A DNA stretch of 33,221 bases from CAZGUG01 sp964529035 (GCA_964529035.1 CAZGUG010000020.1:1-33221); one strand, 5' to 3'. Shown: positions 22,803 to 30,737, counted from the stretch's first letter. A program made the numbers and translations. Notes: generated from the sequence alone by a model not told the origin.

Positions 22803-22834
22803 ATATAAAACAACAGGGGACGGTTTCCCGTCCC
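22803..22834 (-). terminator. Terminator of the spoVA operon, formed from a GGGACGG repeat
   Basis: On the minus strand GGGACGG-GAAA-CCGTCCC (22834-22817) is a perfect hairpin with a GAAA tetraloop, followed by CTGTTGTTTTATA. It lies eight bases after the stop of the last DUF1657 gene. On the plus strand the same stem is followed by TCTTTTTA. It shares ACAGGGGACGGTT with the repeats at 20962-21032. Confidence 0.75.
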
Positions 22835-22842
22835 TCTTTTTA

Positions 22843-23049
22843 CTACTGCTGCCTGTACTGGGGCTCCTGGTTTTCTATATACTGCTGCCTGCTTTTTAGG
22901 CTCTGAACCGCGCTGTCCAGGGTCTGGGCCAGACTTTGGAAGGTCTGTTTGGCCTGCTGGTCTTCGGTTTCAACGGCAAAGGTTTTCATACTGGCGGCAG
23001 CGCTCTGGACACTTGCTATCGCCTGCTGAAGCTGGGTACCTACTGTCAA
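22843..23049 (-). CDS. DUF1657 family protein, last gene of the spoVA operon
   Basis: This 68-residue protein is helical, starts MTVGTQLQQAIASVQSA and ends with QYIENQEPQYRQQ, the DUF1657 pattern (a similar start MTVGSKVKQ and EEPQYKGK end is found in the first gene of the operon, 25813-26019). DUF1657 proteins accompany spoVA genes in the mobile spoVA operons that raise spore heat resistance. It uses TTG 23049 behind AGGAGGTGGGG. Glutamine-rich composition suggests a coiled helical hairpin. Its biochemical role is unknown. Confidence 0.88.
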   Translation of the reverse strand: MTVGTQLQQAIASVQSAAASMKTFAVETEDQQAKQTFQSLAQTLDSAVQSLKSRQQYIENQEPQYRQQ

Positions 23050-23073
23050 TTACCCCACCTCCTTCCTTTAAAT

Positions 23074-23427
23074 TCAACCCTTGGGCTTGAAAAAAAGTGA
23101 TGCCATAAATGCAAATATAATGGCGGCGGATATGCCGGCGCTGGTAACTTCAAATATACCGGTTAAAACTCCCACTATACCTGTCATCTCGTATTCGGCC
23201 AGGGCTCCCTTGACCAGGGAATTACCGAAACTGCTTATGGGCACAGAAGCGCCCGCCCCGGCGAACTCAATAAGGGGCTCATACAGGCCCAGCCCCCCCA
23301 GCACGGCCCCTGCAACTACCAAAGAGCTCATGGTATGGGCGGGAGTAAGCTTAAACACATCCATCAAAATCTGTCCTATTACGCATATGGCCCCTCCTAC
23401 AACAAAGGCCCAGATAAACTTTTCCAT
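23074..23427 (-). CDS. spoVAE: Stage V sporulation protein AE (SpoVAEb)
   Basis: SpoVAEb (117 residues) is an inner-spore-membrane subunit of the SpoVA channel that moves dipicolinic acid and calcium into the forespore and releases it at germination. The sequence is strongly hydrophobic, with the family features GGAICVIGQILMD, KLTPAHTMSSLVVAGAVLGG, EFAGAGASVPISSFGNSL and a FFKPKG end. It lies 17 bp after spoVAD on the same strand and is followed by a DUF1657 gene. Confidence 0.93.
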   Translation of the reverse strand: MEKFIWAFVVGGAICVIGQILMDVFKLTPAHTMSSLVVAGAVLGGLGLYEPLIEFAGAGASVPISSFGNSLVKGALAEYEMTGIVGVLTGIFEVTSAGISAAIIFAFMASLFFKPKG

Positions 23428-23444
23428 AATTCAAATCGTCCTCT

Positions 23445-24446
23445 CTACATTTCTATGGACACCGCATGGGCTATGCAGGGTATGCTTTCCTTCTGCTGGT
23501 AGGACATTGGCGACATCAAAGCCCCGGTGGCCGCAATAAGTATTTTTTTGAGTTCACCTTCCCGCATCCTGCGCATGAGATGTCCATAGGTTACCGTTGC
23601 CGAACAGCCGCAGCCGCTTGCTCCGGCCAGAACCGGCTGTTCCTCCTTATATATGATCATCCCGCAGTCGGTGAATATATCCGGCGGGATGTTAAGCCCG
23701 TGTTTTTTAAGCAGTTCTTCTGTAATCCCGTGTCCCACCTTTCCCAAATCACCGGTGGCAATAAAGTCATAATAGGACGGGTCCCTGCCCAGGTCACGGA
23801 AATGTGCCTGGATGGTATCAACAGCGGCCGGTGCCATGGCCGCTCCCATGTTAAATGGGTCGGATATGCCCATATCTATAACACGGCCTATGGTAGCCGA
23901 TGTTATCCGCGGGCCTTCCCCTTGCCGGGTAATTATCGCAGCTCCGGCACCGGTCACCGTCCACTGGGAGGTGGGCGGTTTCTGTGCACCGTATTCGGTT
24001 GGATACCTGAACTGTTTTTCCGCAGCGGCGTTATGGCTGGAAGTGGCTGCCAGTACGCAGTCCGCCGCTTTGCTTTCAACCAGCAGCGCCGCAACCGACA
24101 GGCCCTCCATCGAACTGGAGCATGCTCCAAACAGGCCGATGTAGGGTACCGCAAGGGTGCGGGCGGTAAAACTGCTGGATATTATCTGGTTAAGTAAATC
24201 ACCGCTTAGGAAAATATTCACATCCTCTTTTTTTATACCTGCTTTTTTTATTGCTATCTCGCAGGCTTCCTCCAACAGTTTCTTTTCCGCCTTTTCAAAG
24301 CTGTCCTGTCCTAGCCACATGTCCTTATGCAGGATATCAAAATCCTCCGCCAGAGCCCCCTTTGACTCAAAGGGCCCCCCCACCGCAGAGGTTGCAATTA
24401 TCACCGGCCTGTTTTCAAAGACCCAGGTTTGGTGTCCCTTAAGCAT
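23445..24446 (-). CDS. spoVAD: Stage V sporulation protein AD (SpoVAD)
   Basis: SpoVAD (333 residues) has a thiolase-like fold and binds dipicolinic acid on the inner spore membrane, feeding the SpoVA channel. Family blocks include LKGHQTWVFENRP at the start, GDLLNQIISSSFTAR, GLFGACSSSMEGL, ATSSHNAAAEKQFRYPTEYG, ATGDLGKVGHGI and GASGCGCSATVTYGHLM. It starts on the base directly after the spoVAC stop, with GGGTGG inside the end of spoVAC as its ribosome binding site, so the two are coupled. Confidence 0.95.
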   Translation of the reverse strand: MLKGHQTWVFENRPVIIATSAVGGPFESKGALAEDFDILHKDMWLGQDSFEKAEKKLLEEACEIAIKKAGIKKEDVNIFLSGDLLNQIISSSFTARTLAVPYIGLFGACSSSMEGLSVAALLVESKAADCVLAATSSHNAAAEKQFRYPTEYGAQKPPTSQWTVTGAGAAIITRQGEGPRITSATIGRVIDMGISDPFNMGAAMAPAAVDTIQAHFRDLGRDPSYYDFIATGDLGKVGHGITEELLKKHGLNIPPDIFTDCGMIIYKEEQPVLAGASGCGCSATVTYGHLMRRMREGELKKILIAATGALMSPMSYQQKESIPCIAHAVSIEM

Positions 24447-24926
24447 TTATATACCACCCAATTCCTTTACGATAATCTTTATAAGGCTTACCACGAATGC
24501 AAAAAAAACTCCATAGGTTATTACCGGTCCCGACAGCTTGAACATGTTGCCCCCCACTCCCAGGACATAACCTTCGCTGCGGTGCTCTATGGCAGCGGAG
24601 GCCATTGTATTGGCAAACCCCGTAACCGGTACCGCGGTGCCCGCCCCCGCCCACTGGGCTATATGGTCATACACGCCCAGGCCGGTCAGTAGTACAGACA
24701 GTATTATAAGTACCGCCACGGTGGGATTGCTTGCTGTAACCTTGTCAAAACCGAAATATGTCATAAACATCCACTGCAGCCCCTGCCCCAGCGTGCTGAT
24801 AATACCTCCCACCAGGAATGCCTTGACACAGTTGATAAAAACCGGGCGTTTTGGCTCCCTCTGGCTGGCAAACTGCTGGTACTGCTGCTGGGTGGGGGTT
24901 AGCTTTTTCTTCTTTTTGTTTGACAT
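24447..24926 (-). CDS. spoVAC: Stage V sporulation protein AC (SpoVAC)
   Basis: SpoVAC (159 residues) is a membrane subunit of the SpoVA channel, described in Bacillus as mechanosensitive. A charged start (MSNKKKKKLTPTQQQYQQFA) is followed by the family stretch VFINCVKAFLVGGIISTLGQ and transmembrane helices; AQWAGAGTAVPVTGFANTMA and GYVLGVGGNMFKLSGPVI are conserved loops. It follows the yetF-like gene by 13 bp. Confidence 0.95.
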   Translation of the reverse strand: MSNKKKKKLTPTQQQYQQFASQREPKRPVFINCVKAFLVGGIISTLGQGLQWMFMTYFGFDKVTASNPTVAVLIILSVLLTGLGVYDHIAQWAGAGTAVPVTGFANTMASAAIEHRSEGYVLGVGGNMFKLSGPVITYGVFFAFVVSLIKIIVKELGGI

Positions 24927-24939
24927 GTCTGCTCACCCT

Positions 24940-25800
24940 CTACCTTATTAGATGCGGTTTTAATTCCTCAACAACCGCTTTAAGCCTGTCGGCGTTTCTT
25001 TGATACATATCTTTGGCCTGTTTGTTTTGTGTTTCCAAAGAATAAGCAGTCAGGTCGGCCTGGCTTTTTTCAAGTGAAGCATGAAGGAGTTCCTTCACCT
25101 TTGCCTGGGGCAGCTGGATCGCATCGTCGAAAAGGTCCACGTACAGTTCACCGGAAGAATTCACCTGGCCTAAAAATACGTTTTCCAGGGCCACTCCCAT
25201 TTTTTCCAGTTCGGCCCTTACCCAGCGGCTGTTTAGTCCTAATGCCGCCAGCGGCTCGTCAAGGATATTGCCGTCCGATATAACGGTCTGGGGCTCGCTT
25301 CGGGGGGCAACCTTCATTTCAAGATTGTTAGGAGATACCGGTTTTTTATCGGATTTAAGCAGTACGCTTATCTCGCCGGTGGTTTCCAGTACCGCAAACT
25401 CCACATCCGCCAGCTCAAAAACATTTTTTGCCCTCAGCTCCCTTAACAGCTCTTCACCGGTAAGCCGTGCCTGACTTAAATTTTCTTCCATTATTTTGCC
25501 CTGTTTTATAAGAACGGTCTCCCTGCCGTTTACCAGGTCATGGACCGCTTTGCTCTTTAAGGCCAGGTAATCAAGGGTTATTACAAGGGCCGCCCACACG
25601 CCCAGGGTTATCAAACCAAGAACCGCGTTTTTAACTATGTTTACCGAAATAAGCACGGCTGTCACTGCGATAGCGGTGTATACTATAAAGTGAAAGGGGC
25701 TTATCCTGGCCGGGTGACGTTTGCCCATAATTCTTACAAGTACCAGCACTACAAAAAACAAAGCGGAGGACCTTATTAAGATATTAAGCCAATCTCGCAT
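24940..25800 (-). CDS. YetF/DUF421 membrane protein of the spoVA operon
   Basis: This 286-residue protein has three N-terminal membrane helices (about 10-90) typical of YetF, with VLVRIMGKRHPARISPF in the first, then the soluble DUF421 domain (NGRETVLIKQGKIMEENLSQ, LADVEFAVLETTGEISVLLK). A third region beyond about 200, ending in QNKQAKDMYQRNADRLKAV, is predicted helical and is not part of a minimal YetF. YetF proteins are standard members of mobile spoVA operons; related YetF/YdfS were reported to be flippases or scramblase-like proteins of the spore or cell membrane, but I hold that only as a possibility. It begins 12 bp after the first DUF1657 gene. Confidence 0.85.
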   Translation of the reverse strand: MRDWLNILIRSSALFFVVLVLVRIMGKRHPARISPFHFIVYTAIAVTAVLISVNIVKNAVLGLITLGVWAALVITLDYLALKSKAVHDLVNGRETVLIKQGKIMEENLSQARLTGEELLRELRAKNVFELADVEFAVLETTGEISVLLKSDKKPVSPNNLEMKVAPRSEPQTVISDGNILDEPLAALGLNSRWVRAELEKMGVALENVFLGQVNSSGELYVDLFDDAIQLPQAKVKELLHASLEKSQADLTAYSLETQNKQAKDMYQRNADRLKAVVEELKPHLIR

Positions 25801-25812
25801 ATCTCTTCACCT

Positions 25813-26019
25813 CTATTTGCCCTTGTATTGTGGCTCTTCGGATTCCAAAACGCGCAGCCGGCCCTCCAAATCCCGAATAACTTCCCCGGTAATTTCAATT
25901 GCCCGGACAAAGGCAGCCTCTGCTTCTTTATCCCGGGACTTTACAGAAAAAAGCTGCAGGGTATCGTGGGCTCCCTTAAGATCTGCCAGAGTTTGTTTTA
26001 CCTTTGAACCTACTGTCAT
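25813..26019 (-). CDS. DUF1657 family protein, first gene of the spoVA operon
   Basis: This 68-residue protein, MTVGSKVKQTLADLKGAHDT to ESEEPQYKGK, is a second DUF1657 member, sharing MTVG at the start and EPQY near the end with the one at 22843-23049. GGGGAGGCCG lies before ATG 26019. As the first gene, it defines the operon: DUF1657-yetF-spoVAC-spoVAD-spoVAE-DUF1657. That order matches the spoVA2mob operon known from heat-resistant Bacillus spores. Upstream there is a possible sporulation sigma G-like element (TGAATT and, 17 bases on, AAAAATA), which is weak. Confidence 0.88.
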   Translation of the reverse strand: MTVGSKVKQTLADLKGAHDTLQLFSVKSRDKEAEAAFVRAIEITGEVIRDLEGRLRVLESEEPQYKGK

Positions 26020-26257
26020 CGATCTCGGCCTCCCCTTCTTTATTTTTACAACATTCTCAAGTTTAATTCATATCAGTTGTTTCAAAAGGCCATGCAAAAT
26101 TTACCTTGTTACCTTTGCAGCAAAAAATGAAGCCGGGTAAAATTCTAAAAATATGCATACCAACATCAGATTTCCACAGACTAAACATAACCGGCAGCAT
26201 TAACCCATGCCGTTGTGCCATTTTTAAGGACAGCCGGCCGGTGCTGGAGGTGTTTGT
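26020..26257. other. Divergent intergenic region between spoVA operon and second yetF
   Basis: This 238-bp stretch must carry the promoters of both divergent units. On the minus side TGAATT ... AAAAATA is a weak sigma G-like candidate; on the plus side only the GGAGGTG ribosome binding site before TTG 26258 is certain. I see no coding frame or stable hairpin in it. Confidence 0.4.
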
Positions 26258-26977
26258 TTGTCGATAATACTGGTGGTGGGAATACGCTCCTTTGTGGCCT
26301 TTTTTGTGTTGCTGATTTTAGTAAGGCTTATGGGTAAACAGCAGGTATCCGAGCTTACCTTTTTCGACTACGTGGTTGGTATAACCATAGGCTCTATAGC
26401 CTCCACCCTCTCGGTCCAGGTCAACCAGAACACCTTTGCCACCCTCGTAGGGATGGCTATATGGGCACTGCTGCCTATAATACTTGCCTTCATCAGCCTT
26501 CACAACGTTTGGGTACGCAAGGTTGTTGAGGGGGAAGCCACCGTGGTTATAGAAAACGGCAAGATTTTGGAAAATAACCTGGCAAAAATCCGCCTTACCA
26601 TAGACGATTTGATTTCCCAACTGCGTATAAAGGATGTATACAGCATCCAAGAAGTTGAATTCGCCATGTTTGAAGCCAACGGTAAATTAAGCGTGCAAAA
26701 AAAAGCCCATACCCAGCCGCTGACACCGGAGGACCTGGGGCTTAAAACCGAATACAAGGGGCTTCCCACAAACCTTGTGTCCGACGGGATACTGCTAGAC
26801 GACGCGCTGCGCTCCCTTAAACTGTCCAAGGCATGGCTGTATCATCAGCTGTCGAAGCATAACATCACCGACATATCCGAAGTTTCACTGGCCCAGCTTG
26901 ACACGAATGGCAGCCTCTATGTGGACCTCAAGGGAGACAGGCCCTATACGGTAATCCGGACGGACAACCGGAAATAA
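26258..26977 (+). CDS. YetF/DUF421 membrane protein (second copy)
   Basis: This 239-residue protein is a shorter and more canonical YetF: three membrane helices with VLLILVRLMGKQQVSELTFF (17-36), then DYVVGITIGSIAS and the soluble domain EGEATVVIENGKILENNLAK and IQEVEFAMFEANGKLSVQKK. It lacks the long C-terminal helix of the copy at 24940. It uses TTG 26258, five bases after GGAGGTG. It is divergent from the spoVA operon and is followed by a DUF4363-like gene, a pairing that is common in spore-forming bacteria. Expression during sporulation is inferred from its neighbours. Confidence 0.87.
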   Translation: MSIILVVGIRSFVAFFVLLILVRLMGKQQVSELTFFDYVVGITIGSIASTLSVQVNQNTFATLVGMAIWALLPIILAFISLHNVWVRKVVEGEATVVIENGKILENNLAKIRLTIDDLISQLRIKDVYSIQEVEFAMFEANGKLSVQKKAHTQPLTPEDLGLKTEYKGLPTNLVSDGILLDDALRSLKLSKAWLYHQLSKHNITDISEVSLAQLDTNGSLYVDLKGDRPYTVIRTDNRK

Positions 26978-26992
26978 GGAGATGTATAGATA

Positions 26993-27352
26993 TTGAAAAC
27001 AAGAGCTTTACTCTTTATCATTATTCTTGCTGTCACGGTACCGCTCTGCTGCTGTACCCCGGTTAGAAGATCCATTGATAAACGAAGCGGCTTTTCAGCA
27101 CATCTCGCGGCGGCCGAAAACAGAATACGCGAAGAAGACTGGGACTCCGCCAAAAACAGCATTACCGAATCGATAGCGACATGGAAACGTATAAAACCGT
27201 ACCTTCAGCTTGATATAGACCATGACTATATAAACGATATAGAGGCCAGCTTCACTCTGCTTAGGGCCTATATCGAAAGCAGGGAAAAATCCCACTGTCT
27301 TGCTTATATACTGCTTATCAGGGACACATGGGAAAATATTGGGTCAATGTAA
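26993..27352 (+). CDS. DUF4363-like secreted or membrane-anchored protein
   Basis: This 119-residue protein begins with a hydrophobic signal segment (TRALLFIIILAVTVPLCCCT), in which the LCCC could be a lipidation site although it is not a clean lipobox. The remaining part is helical, with ENRIREEDWDSAKNSITESI and ATWKRIKPYLQLDIDHDYIN, typical of DUF4363. It starts with TTG 26993 behind AAGGAG, 16 bp after yetF. Genes of this type often follow yetF. Function unknown. Confidence 0.75.
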   Translation: MKTRALLFIIILAVTVPLCCCTPVRRSIDKRSGFSAHLAAAENRIREEDWDSAKNSITESIATWKRIKPYLQLDIDHDYINDIEASFTLLRAYIESREKSHCLAYILLIRDTWENIGSM

Positions 27353-27426
27353 ACAATTAATCTGCCTGCAGAAGGATACCGGGCTTTAATAAAGAATAGA
27401 ATTGTAGTAATAAGGAGTTGAATGCC

Positions 27427-27771
27427 ATGAACCGGGATTTGAAAAAAAGCACAAACGGTGACAGGGGCTATCCGGTTATAGGCGTGGTATGCATAATAAT
27501 TGCTTCGGTCAGTATTATCATCGCAGTGCTTTTATACAACAACCTTGAAACCGCACTGGTGCTGGCAGTGATGCTTCCCGCCCTCTGTCTTGTCAATATC
27601 GTTCTGGCTGTAATCGGCCTGTACCGCAGGGATACCAAAAACACGCTGCCCCTTATAGGGCTTATTATCACCATATCCATAATGGGCTTTCTCATGTTCC
27701 ACCTGTATGTAATACTGAGCGAAGCGGGAAGGCTGTTTCACCACATTCAGGGCTGGACGGTGCCCCTTTAA
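27427..27771 (+). CDS. Hypothetical small membrane protein (three predicted helices)
   Basis: This 114-residue protein has a polar start (MNRDLKKSTNGDRGYPV) and three hydrophobic segments (about 16-36, 43-64 and 72-95), with a RRDTKN loop between the last two and a short outside tail ending GWTVPL. AAGGAG stands nine bases before ATG 27427. The architecture resembles DUF4190-type small membrane proteins, but I cannot assign a family. It is the last gene of the plus-strand group and is convergent with the permease operon. Confidence 0.65.
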   Translation: MNRDLKKSTNGDRGYPVIGVVCIIIASVSIIIAVLLYNNLETALVLAVMLPALCLVNIVLAVIGLYRRDTKNTLPLIGLIITISIMGFLMFHLYVILSEAGRLFHHIQGWTVPL

Positions 27772-27808
27772 TCTGTCCCTCCCCCTTCGCATTTTTTTTT
27801 GGAAGCCG

Positions 27809-28351
27809 TTATTTTCCTTCCAGTGCACCGCTGTGTTTTTTATATATACTCTGTTTTTCGCCATCCGACATCAATTTATTAATAATCCAGGACATGAAAA
27901 GTATGCCGGTAAGGCTCAAAAGCCATCTTGCCGCGGCAAAGGCATATCCCAGGGATGCCATTTCGAACAAAAACATTGGTATCTTCATTGTTGACCATGC
28001 ACCAAGAAAGATGAGTATGTTTGTAAACTTTGCACCTTTTTTGAGCATTATTGCCGCAACCGGGAACGCCGCATACAGGGGGCCCGCCGCCGCAGCGCCC
28101 AGCAGGATCCCCAGCAGCACTCCGGTGATGCCGGACCCTTCGCCCATGAATTTAATAACCTTTTCCCTGGGCACCCATACGTCCAGAAGGCCTATAAGCA
28201 GAAATATGGGAGGTATCACACCCAGCATCTGGGCAAAGTTCAGGCCGGTACTCCTTATCACCCTTGTACCAAGGTCGAAGTTCACAAACAGCAGCAAAAC
28301 ATCGGCCGCCGCAACTATTATTAGCAGCATATAGGGCTTTATCCTTTTCAT
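27809..28351 (-). CDS. Permease half, UPF0718/DUF318-like (C-terminal partner)
   Basis: This 180-residue membrane protein resembles one half of the permease family that includes ArsP/YraQ-type and DUF318 transporters: GVLLGILLGAAAAGPLYAAF (about 77-96), followed by VAAIMLKKGAKFTNILIFLG. It overlaps the upstream permease half by 4 bp, so they are coupled and probably form a heterodimer equal to a full-length permease. The tail ending KQSIYKKHSGALEGK is charged. Substrates are unknown; family members are linked to metalloid or organoarsenical export. Confidence 0.78.
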   Translation of the reverse strand: MKRIKPYMLLIIVAAADVLLLFVNFDLGTRVIRSTGLNFAQMLGVIPPIFLLIGLLDVWVPREKVIKFMGEGSGITGVLLGILLGAAAAGPLYAAFPVAAIMLKKGAKFTNILIFLGAWSTMKIPMFLFEMASLGYAFAAARWLLSLTGILFMSWIINKLMSDGEKQSIYKKHSGALEGK

Positions 28352-28827
28352 GATATCACCATCCCTATTACTCCCGCCACGACAAAGGAAAATACAAAAC
28401 TGAAAGCGTTCCTAAGCAGGGTTTCTTTCCTGCCGAAATATTCTATTTCAAGAGGTGCAGTTACTATTCCCACCATCATAAGCGTGGATATGAATACGGC
28501 TATCTGGGCCACGCCGGCACCCTTTTCCAGGAGGGATGCGGCCAGCGGAAAAACGATAAACCCGGGTATAAGGGTTACGGATCCTATGACAGATGTTGTA
28601 AGCATTCCCCAAAACCCGGTGCCATGTCCGATGAACCTGGAAATTACATCCGCCGACATAACGGTTAACACAAGGCCCATAAGGGCCAGTACCCCTGCAA
28701 AGGCCGGGAATACGTTCACAAAGGACTTCCATGCCTTTTTAAGGCCCTTCTTTGTCCTGTCCCTGTCTTTACAGTAGGATAAAATCAAAGACGAAACAGC
28801 GACAGCATAAAGTATTTTCTCAAACAA
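28348..28827 (-). CDS. Permease half, UPF0718/DUF318-like (N-terminal partner)
   Basis: This 159-residue membrane protein has the other half of the permease signature: GTGFWGMLTTSVIGSVTLIP followed by GFIVFPLAASLLEKGAGVAQ, matching the internal duplication of the family (compare ...AAAGPLYAAFPVAAIMLKKGA in the partner). It begins with an MFEKILYAVAVSSLILSYCK membrane helix with a short basic segment after it. It starts 17 bp after the PadR gene stop on the same strand, so the three genes form a regulator-plus-transporter operon. Confidence 0.8.
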   Translation of the reverse strand: MFEKILYAVAVSSLILSYCKDRDRTKKGLKKAWKSFVNVFPAFAGVLALMGLVLTVMSADVISRFIGHGTGFWGMLTTSVIGSVTLIPGFIVFPLAASLLEKGAGVAQIAVFISTLMMVGIVTAPLEIEYFGRKETLLRNAFSFVFSFVVAGVIGMVIS

Positions 28828-28844
28828 TGTCCTTCCTCCCTCTG

Positions 28845-29237
28845 CTATTCGTTATCCGGCTTCTTTTCCCCGAAGCTCTGATGGTATCTTTCCAGGAAAT
28901 ATTCAAGCCTTTCAATACTGCTTTGAACGTGGATAGAAAACCGGTGCACAAAGTCTGTTCCCACCGGGGTAACCCTGTAAAGCCTCTTGGCCGGGCCGGC
29001 CCCTGCCGTTTCCCATTCGGATTCCACGATTCCCTCCTGTTCCATTTTCCTTAGGTTCCTGTAAACAAGCCCCGGGTCTGCACCGTCTTCAAAACCGAAC
29101 TCCTTCAGGCTTTCCATAAGCTGGTATCCGTGGACGGGTTTTTCGTAAAGAAGGAGCAGCATGCAGGGCTGAATAAATCGCTCCATTCTCGGGCTCTGGC
29201 ATTCGCATTCATGTTTGTTTTTGCCGCAGCCGCACAT
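28845..29237 (-). CDS. PadR-family regulator with Cys-rich N-terminal extension
   Basis: This 130-residue protein is a PadR winged-helix repressor: KPVHGYQLMESLKEFGFEDG followed by ADPGLVYRNLRKMEQEGIVE is the DNA-binding core, and SSIERLEYFLERYHQSFGE is the dimer helix. Before it comes MCGCGKNKHECEC, with C2, C4, H9, C11 and C13, plus C25, an arrangement suited to binding a thiophilic metal or metalloid and absent from ordinary PadR. GGAGGTG stands before the ATG. The permease pair follows. A direct repeat at 29302-29331 is a possible operator. Confidence 0.83.
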   Translation of the reverse strand: MCGCGKNKHECECQSPRMERFIQPCMLLLLYEKPVHGYQLMESLKEFGFEDGADPGLVYRNLRKMEQEGIVESEWETAGAGPAKRLYRVTPVGTDFVHRFSIHVQSSIERLEYFLERYHQSFGEKKPDNE

Positions 29238-29301
29238 TTATTTCACCTCCGCATATGGTTAATGCACCAGGAAATCAATAACCCAAACAATATAGTCCGT
29301 T

Positions 29302-29331
29302 TATATATGTGTTATTATCATATATATGTGT
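29302..29331. promoter_or_regulatory. Possible PadR operator: direct and inverted TATATATG repeats
   Basis: TATATATGTGT occurs at 29302-29312 and 29321-29331 (19-bp period, near two helical turns), and TATATATG (29302-29309) is also inverted against CATATATA (29319-29326). It lies about 70 bp before the PadR start, in the range of a promoter or operator. Confidence 0.4.
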
Positions 29332-29376
29332 CTATAAAATTGTAGCATAAAAACCATTCGGCCGCAACCATAAATT

Positions 29377-29410
29377 GCCGGCGCATCCTTTGTCTCCTGG
29401 ATGCACCGGC
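29377..29410. other. Isolated stable hairpin between divergent genes
   Basis: GCCGG and GCATCC pair with GGATGC and CCGGC, with one C/A mismatch and a ten-base loop. There is no T run on either side and it lies upstream of both neighbouring promoters, so it may be a relic of a lost gene or a small RNA end. Confidence 0.35.
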
Positions 29411-29472
29411 ACTCTCACTTCCTTCAAAGGTCACAGTAATGCCAACCGTATAAAAAATTAAGTCTTTTTTTA

Positions 29473-29501
29473 TTGATATTAATTTTATTATATAATATTA
29501 T
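29473..29501 (+). promoter_or_regulatory. Predicted promoter of the Acr3 gene
   Basis: TTGATA (29473-29478) and TATTAT (29496-29501) have a 17-base spacer in a very AT-rich stretch. Just after it TTAATATATCGATAAT is a partial palindrome that could bind ArsR; the latter is uncertain. Confidence 0.45.
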
Positions 29502-29626
29502 TAATATATCGATAATCATCTATGTGTTATTGCCCTGGTAATTCACGCAAAACCCCTCAGCTCTTTAAGATTAAAAGGGCGCAAAAACTCACAAACTAAT
29601 CACTGGAATGAAAGGAGAATTTGTGG

Positions 29627-30685
29627 ATGAGCGACCAAAACAAAGGAAGCGGCTTGGGTTTTTTTGAAAGATACCTTACGCTTTGGGTTGCACTCTGTAT
29701 AGTAACGGGGGTGGCCATAGGCCAGTTTCTCCCTGTAGTCCCCGAAACCCTGAGCAGGTTTGAATACGCCAGCGTATCCATACCGGTGGCAGTACTTATA
29801 TGGCTTATGATTTACCCGATGATGCTGAAGATAGACTTCTCAAGCATCGTAAAGGCGACCAAAAAACCAAAGGGTCTTACGGTAACCTGCGTCACAAACT
29901 GGCTGATAAAGCCCTTTACCATGTATCTTATTGCGTCATTCTTTTTAAAAGTGGTATTTAAACCCTGGATTGGTGCAGACCTTGCCACAGGCTACCTGGC
30001 GGGGGCGGTACTCCTGGGTGCGGCCCCCTGTACGGCCATGGTGTTTGTATGGAGCCATCTGACCGACGGCGACCCGGCCTATACCCTGGTCCAGGTAGCG
30101 GTCAACGACCTTATACTGCTGGCTGCGTTCACGCCCATAGTTGCGTTTTTACTGGGTGTAAGCGATGTATGGGTGCCCTACGACACCCTGTTTTTGTCGG
30201 TGGTTTTATTCGTGGTAATCCCGCTGGCCGGCGGATACCTGTCCAGAAAGCATATAATCAAAAGCAAAGGCCTTGAATACTTTGAAAAGGTATTTCTAAG
30301 GAAATTTGACAACACCACCATAGCGGGACTGCTTCTAACCCTGGTAATAATTTTTTCCTTCCAGGGAGATGTAATCCTGTCCAACCCAATCCATATAGCC
30401 CTTATTGCGGTCCCCCTTATTATCCAGACCTTCTTTATCTTCTACATCGCATACTTCTGGGCAAGGGCATGGAAACTTAATCACAACATAGCCGCCCCGG
30501 CGGCAATGATTGGTGCCAGCAACTTCTTCGAGCTGGCGGTTGCCGTTGCCATATCGCTGTTCGGGCTGGATTCCGCCGCCGCCCTTGCCACCGTGGTGGG
30601 AGTTTTGGTAGAAGTCCCGGTAATGCTGGCCCTGGTGGGAATTGCAAACAGGACAAAACACTGGTTTCCCCGGCAGCCTGCCTAA
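29627..30685 (+). CDS. acr3: ACR3-family arsenite efflux transporter
   Basis: Acr3 exports arsenite with the membrane potential. This 352-residue protein has ten predicted helices, with the family's conserved Cys135 in GAAPCTAMVFVWS, PVAVLIWLMIYPMMLKID near the start and the conserved glutamate in GASNFFELAVAVAI. The start at ATG 29627 is nine bases from GAAAGGAG. The ArsR gene follows 112 bp later, with its own promoter. No arsC is nearby, so the cell would export arsenite directly, as expected under anaerobic conditions. Confidence 0.93.
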   Translation: MSDQNKGSGLGFFERYLTLWVALCIVTGVAIGQFLPVVPETLSRFEYASVSIPVAVLIWLMIYPMMLKIDFSSIVKATKKPKGLTVTCVTNWLIKPFTMYLIASFFLKVVFKPWIGADLATGYLAGAVLLGAAPCTAMVFVWSHLTDGDPAYTLVQVAVNDLILLAAFTPIVAFLLGVSDVWVPYDTLFLSVVLFVVIPLAGGYLSRKHIIKSKGLEYFEKVFLRKFDNTTIAGLLLTLVIIFSFQGDVILSNPIHIALIAVPLIIQTFFIFYIAYFWARAWKLNHNIAAPAAMIGASNFFELAVAVAISLFGLDSAAALATVVGVLVEVPVMLALVGIANRTKHWFPRQPA

Positions 30686-30737
30686 AACCAAATCCCGAAA
30701 TGCCGGTGGAAAGAGCACCGGGCAGCTATAGTCCGGG

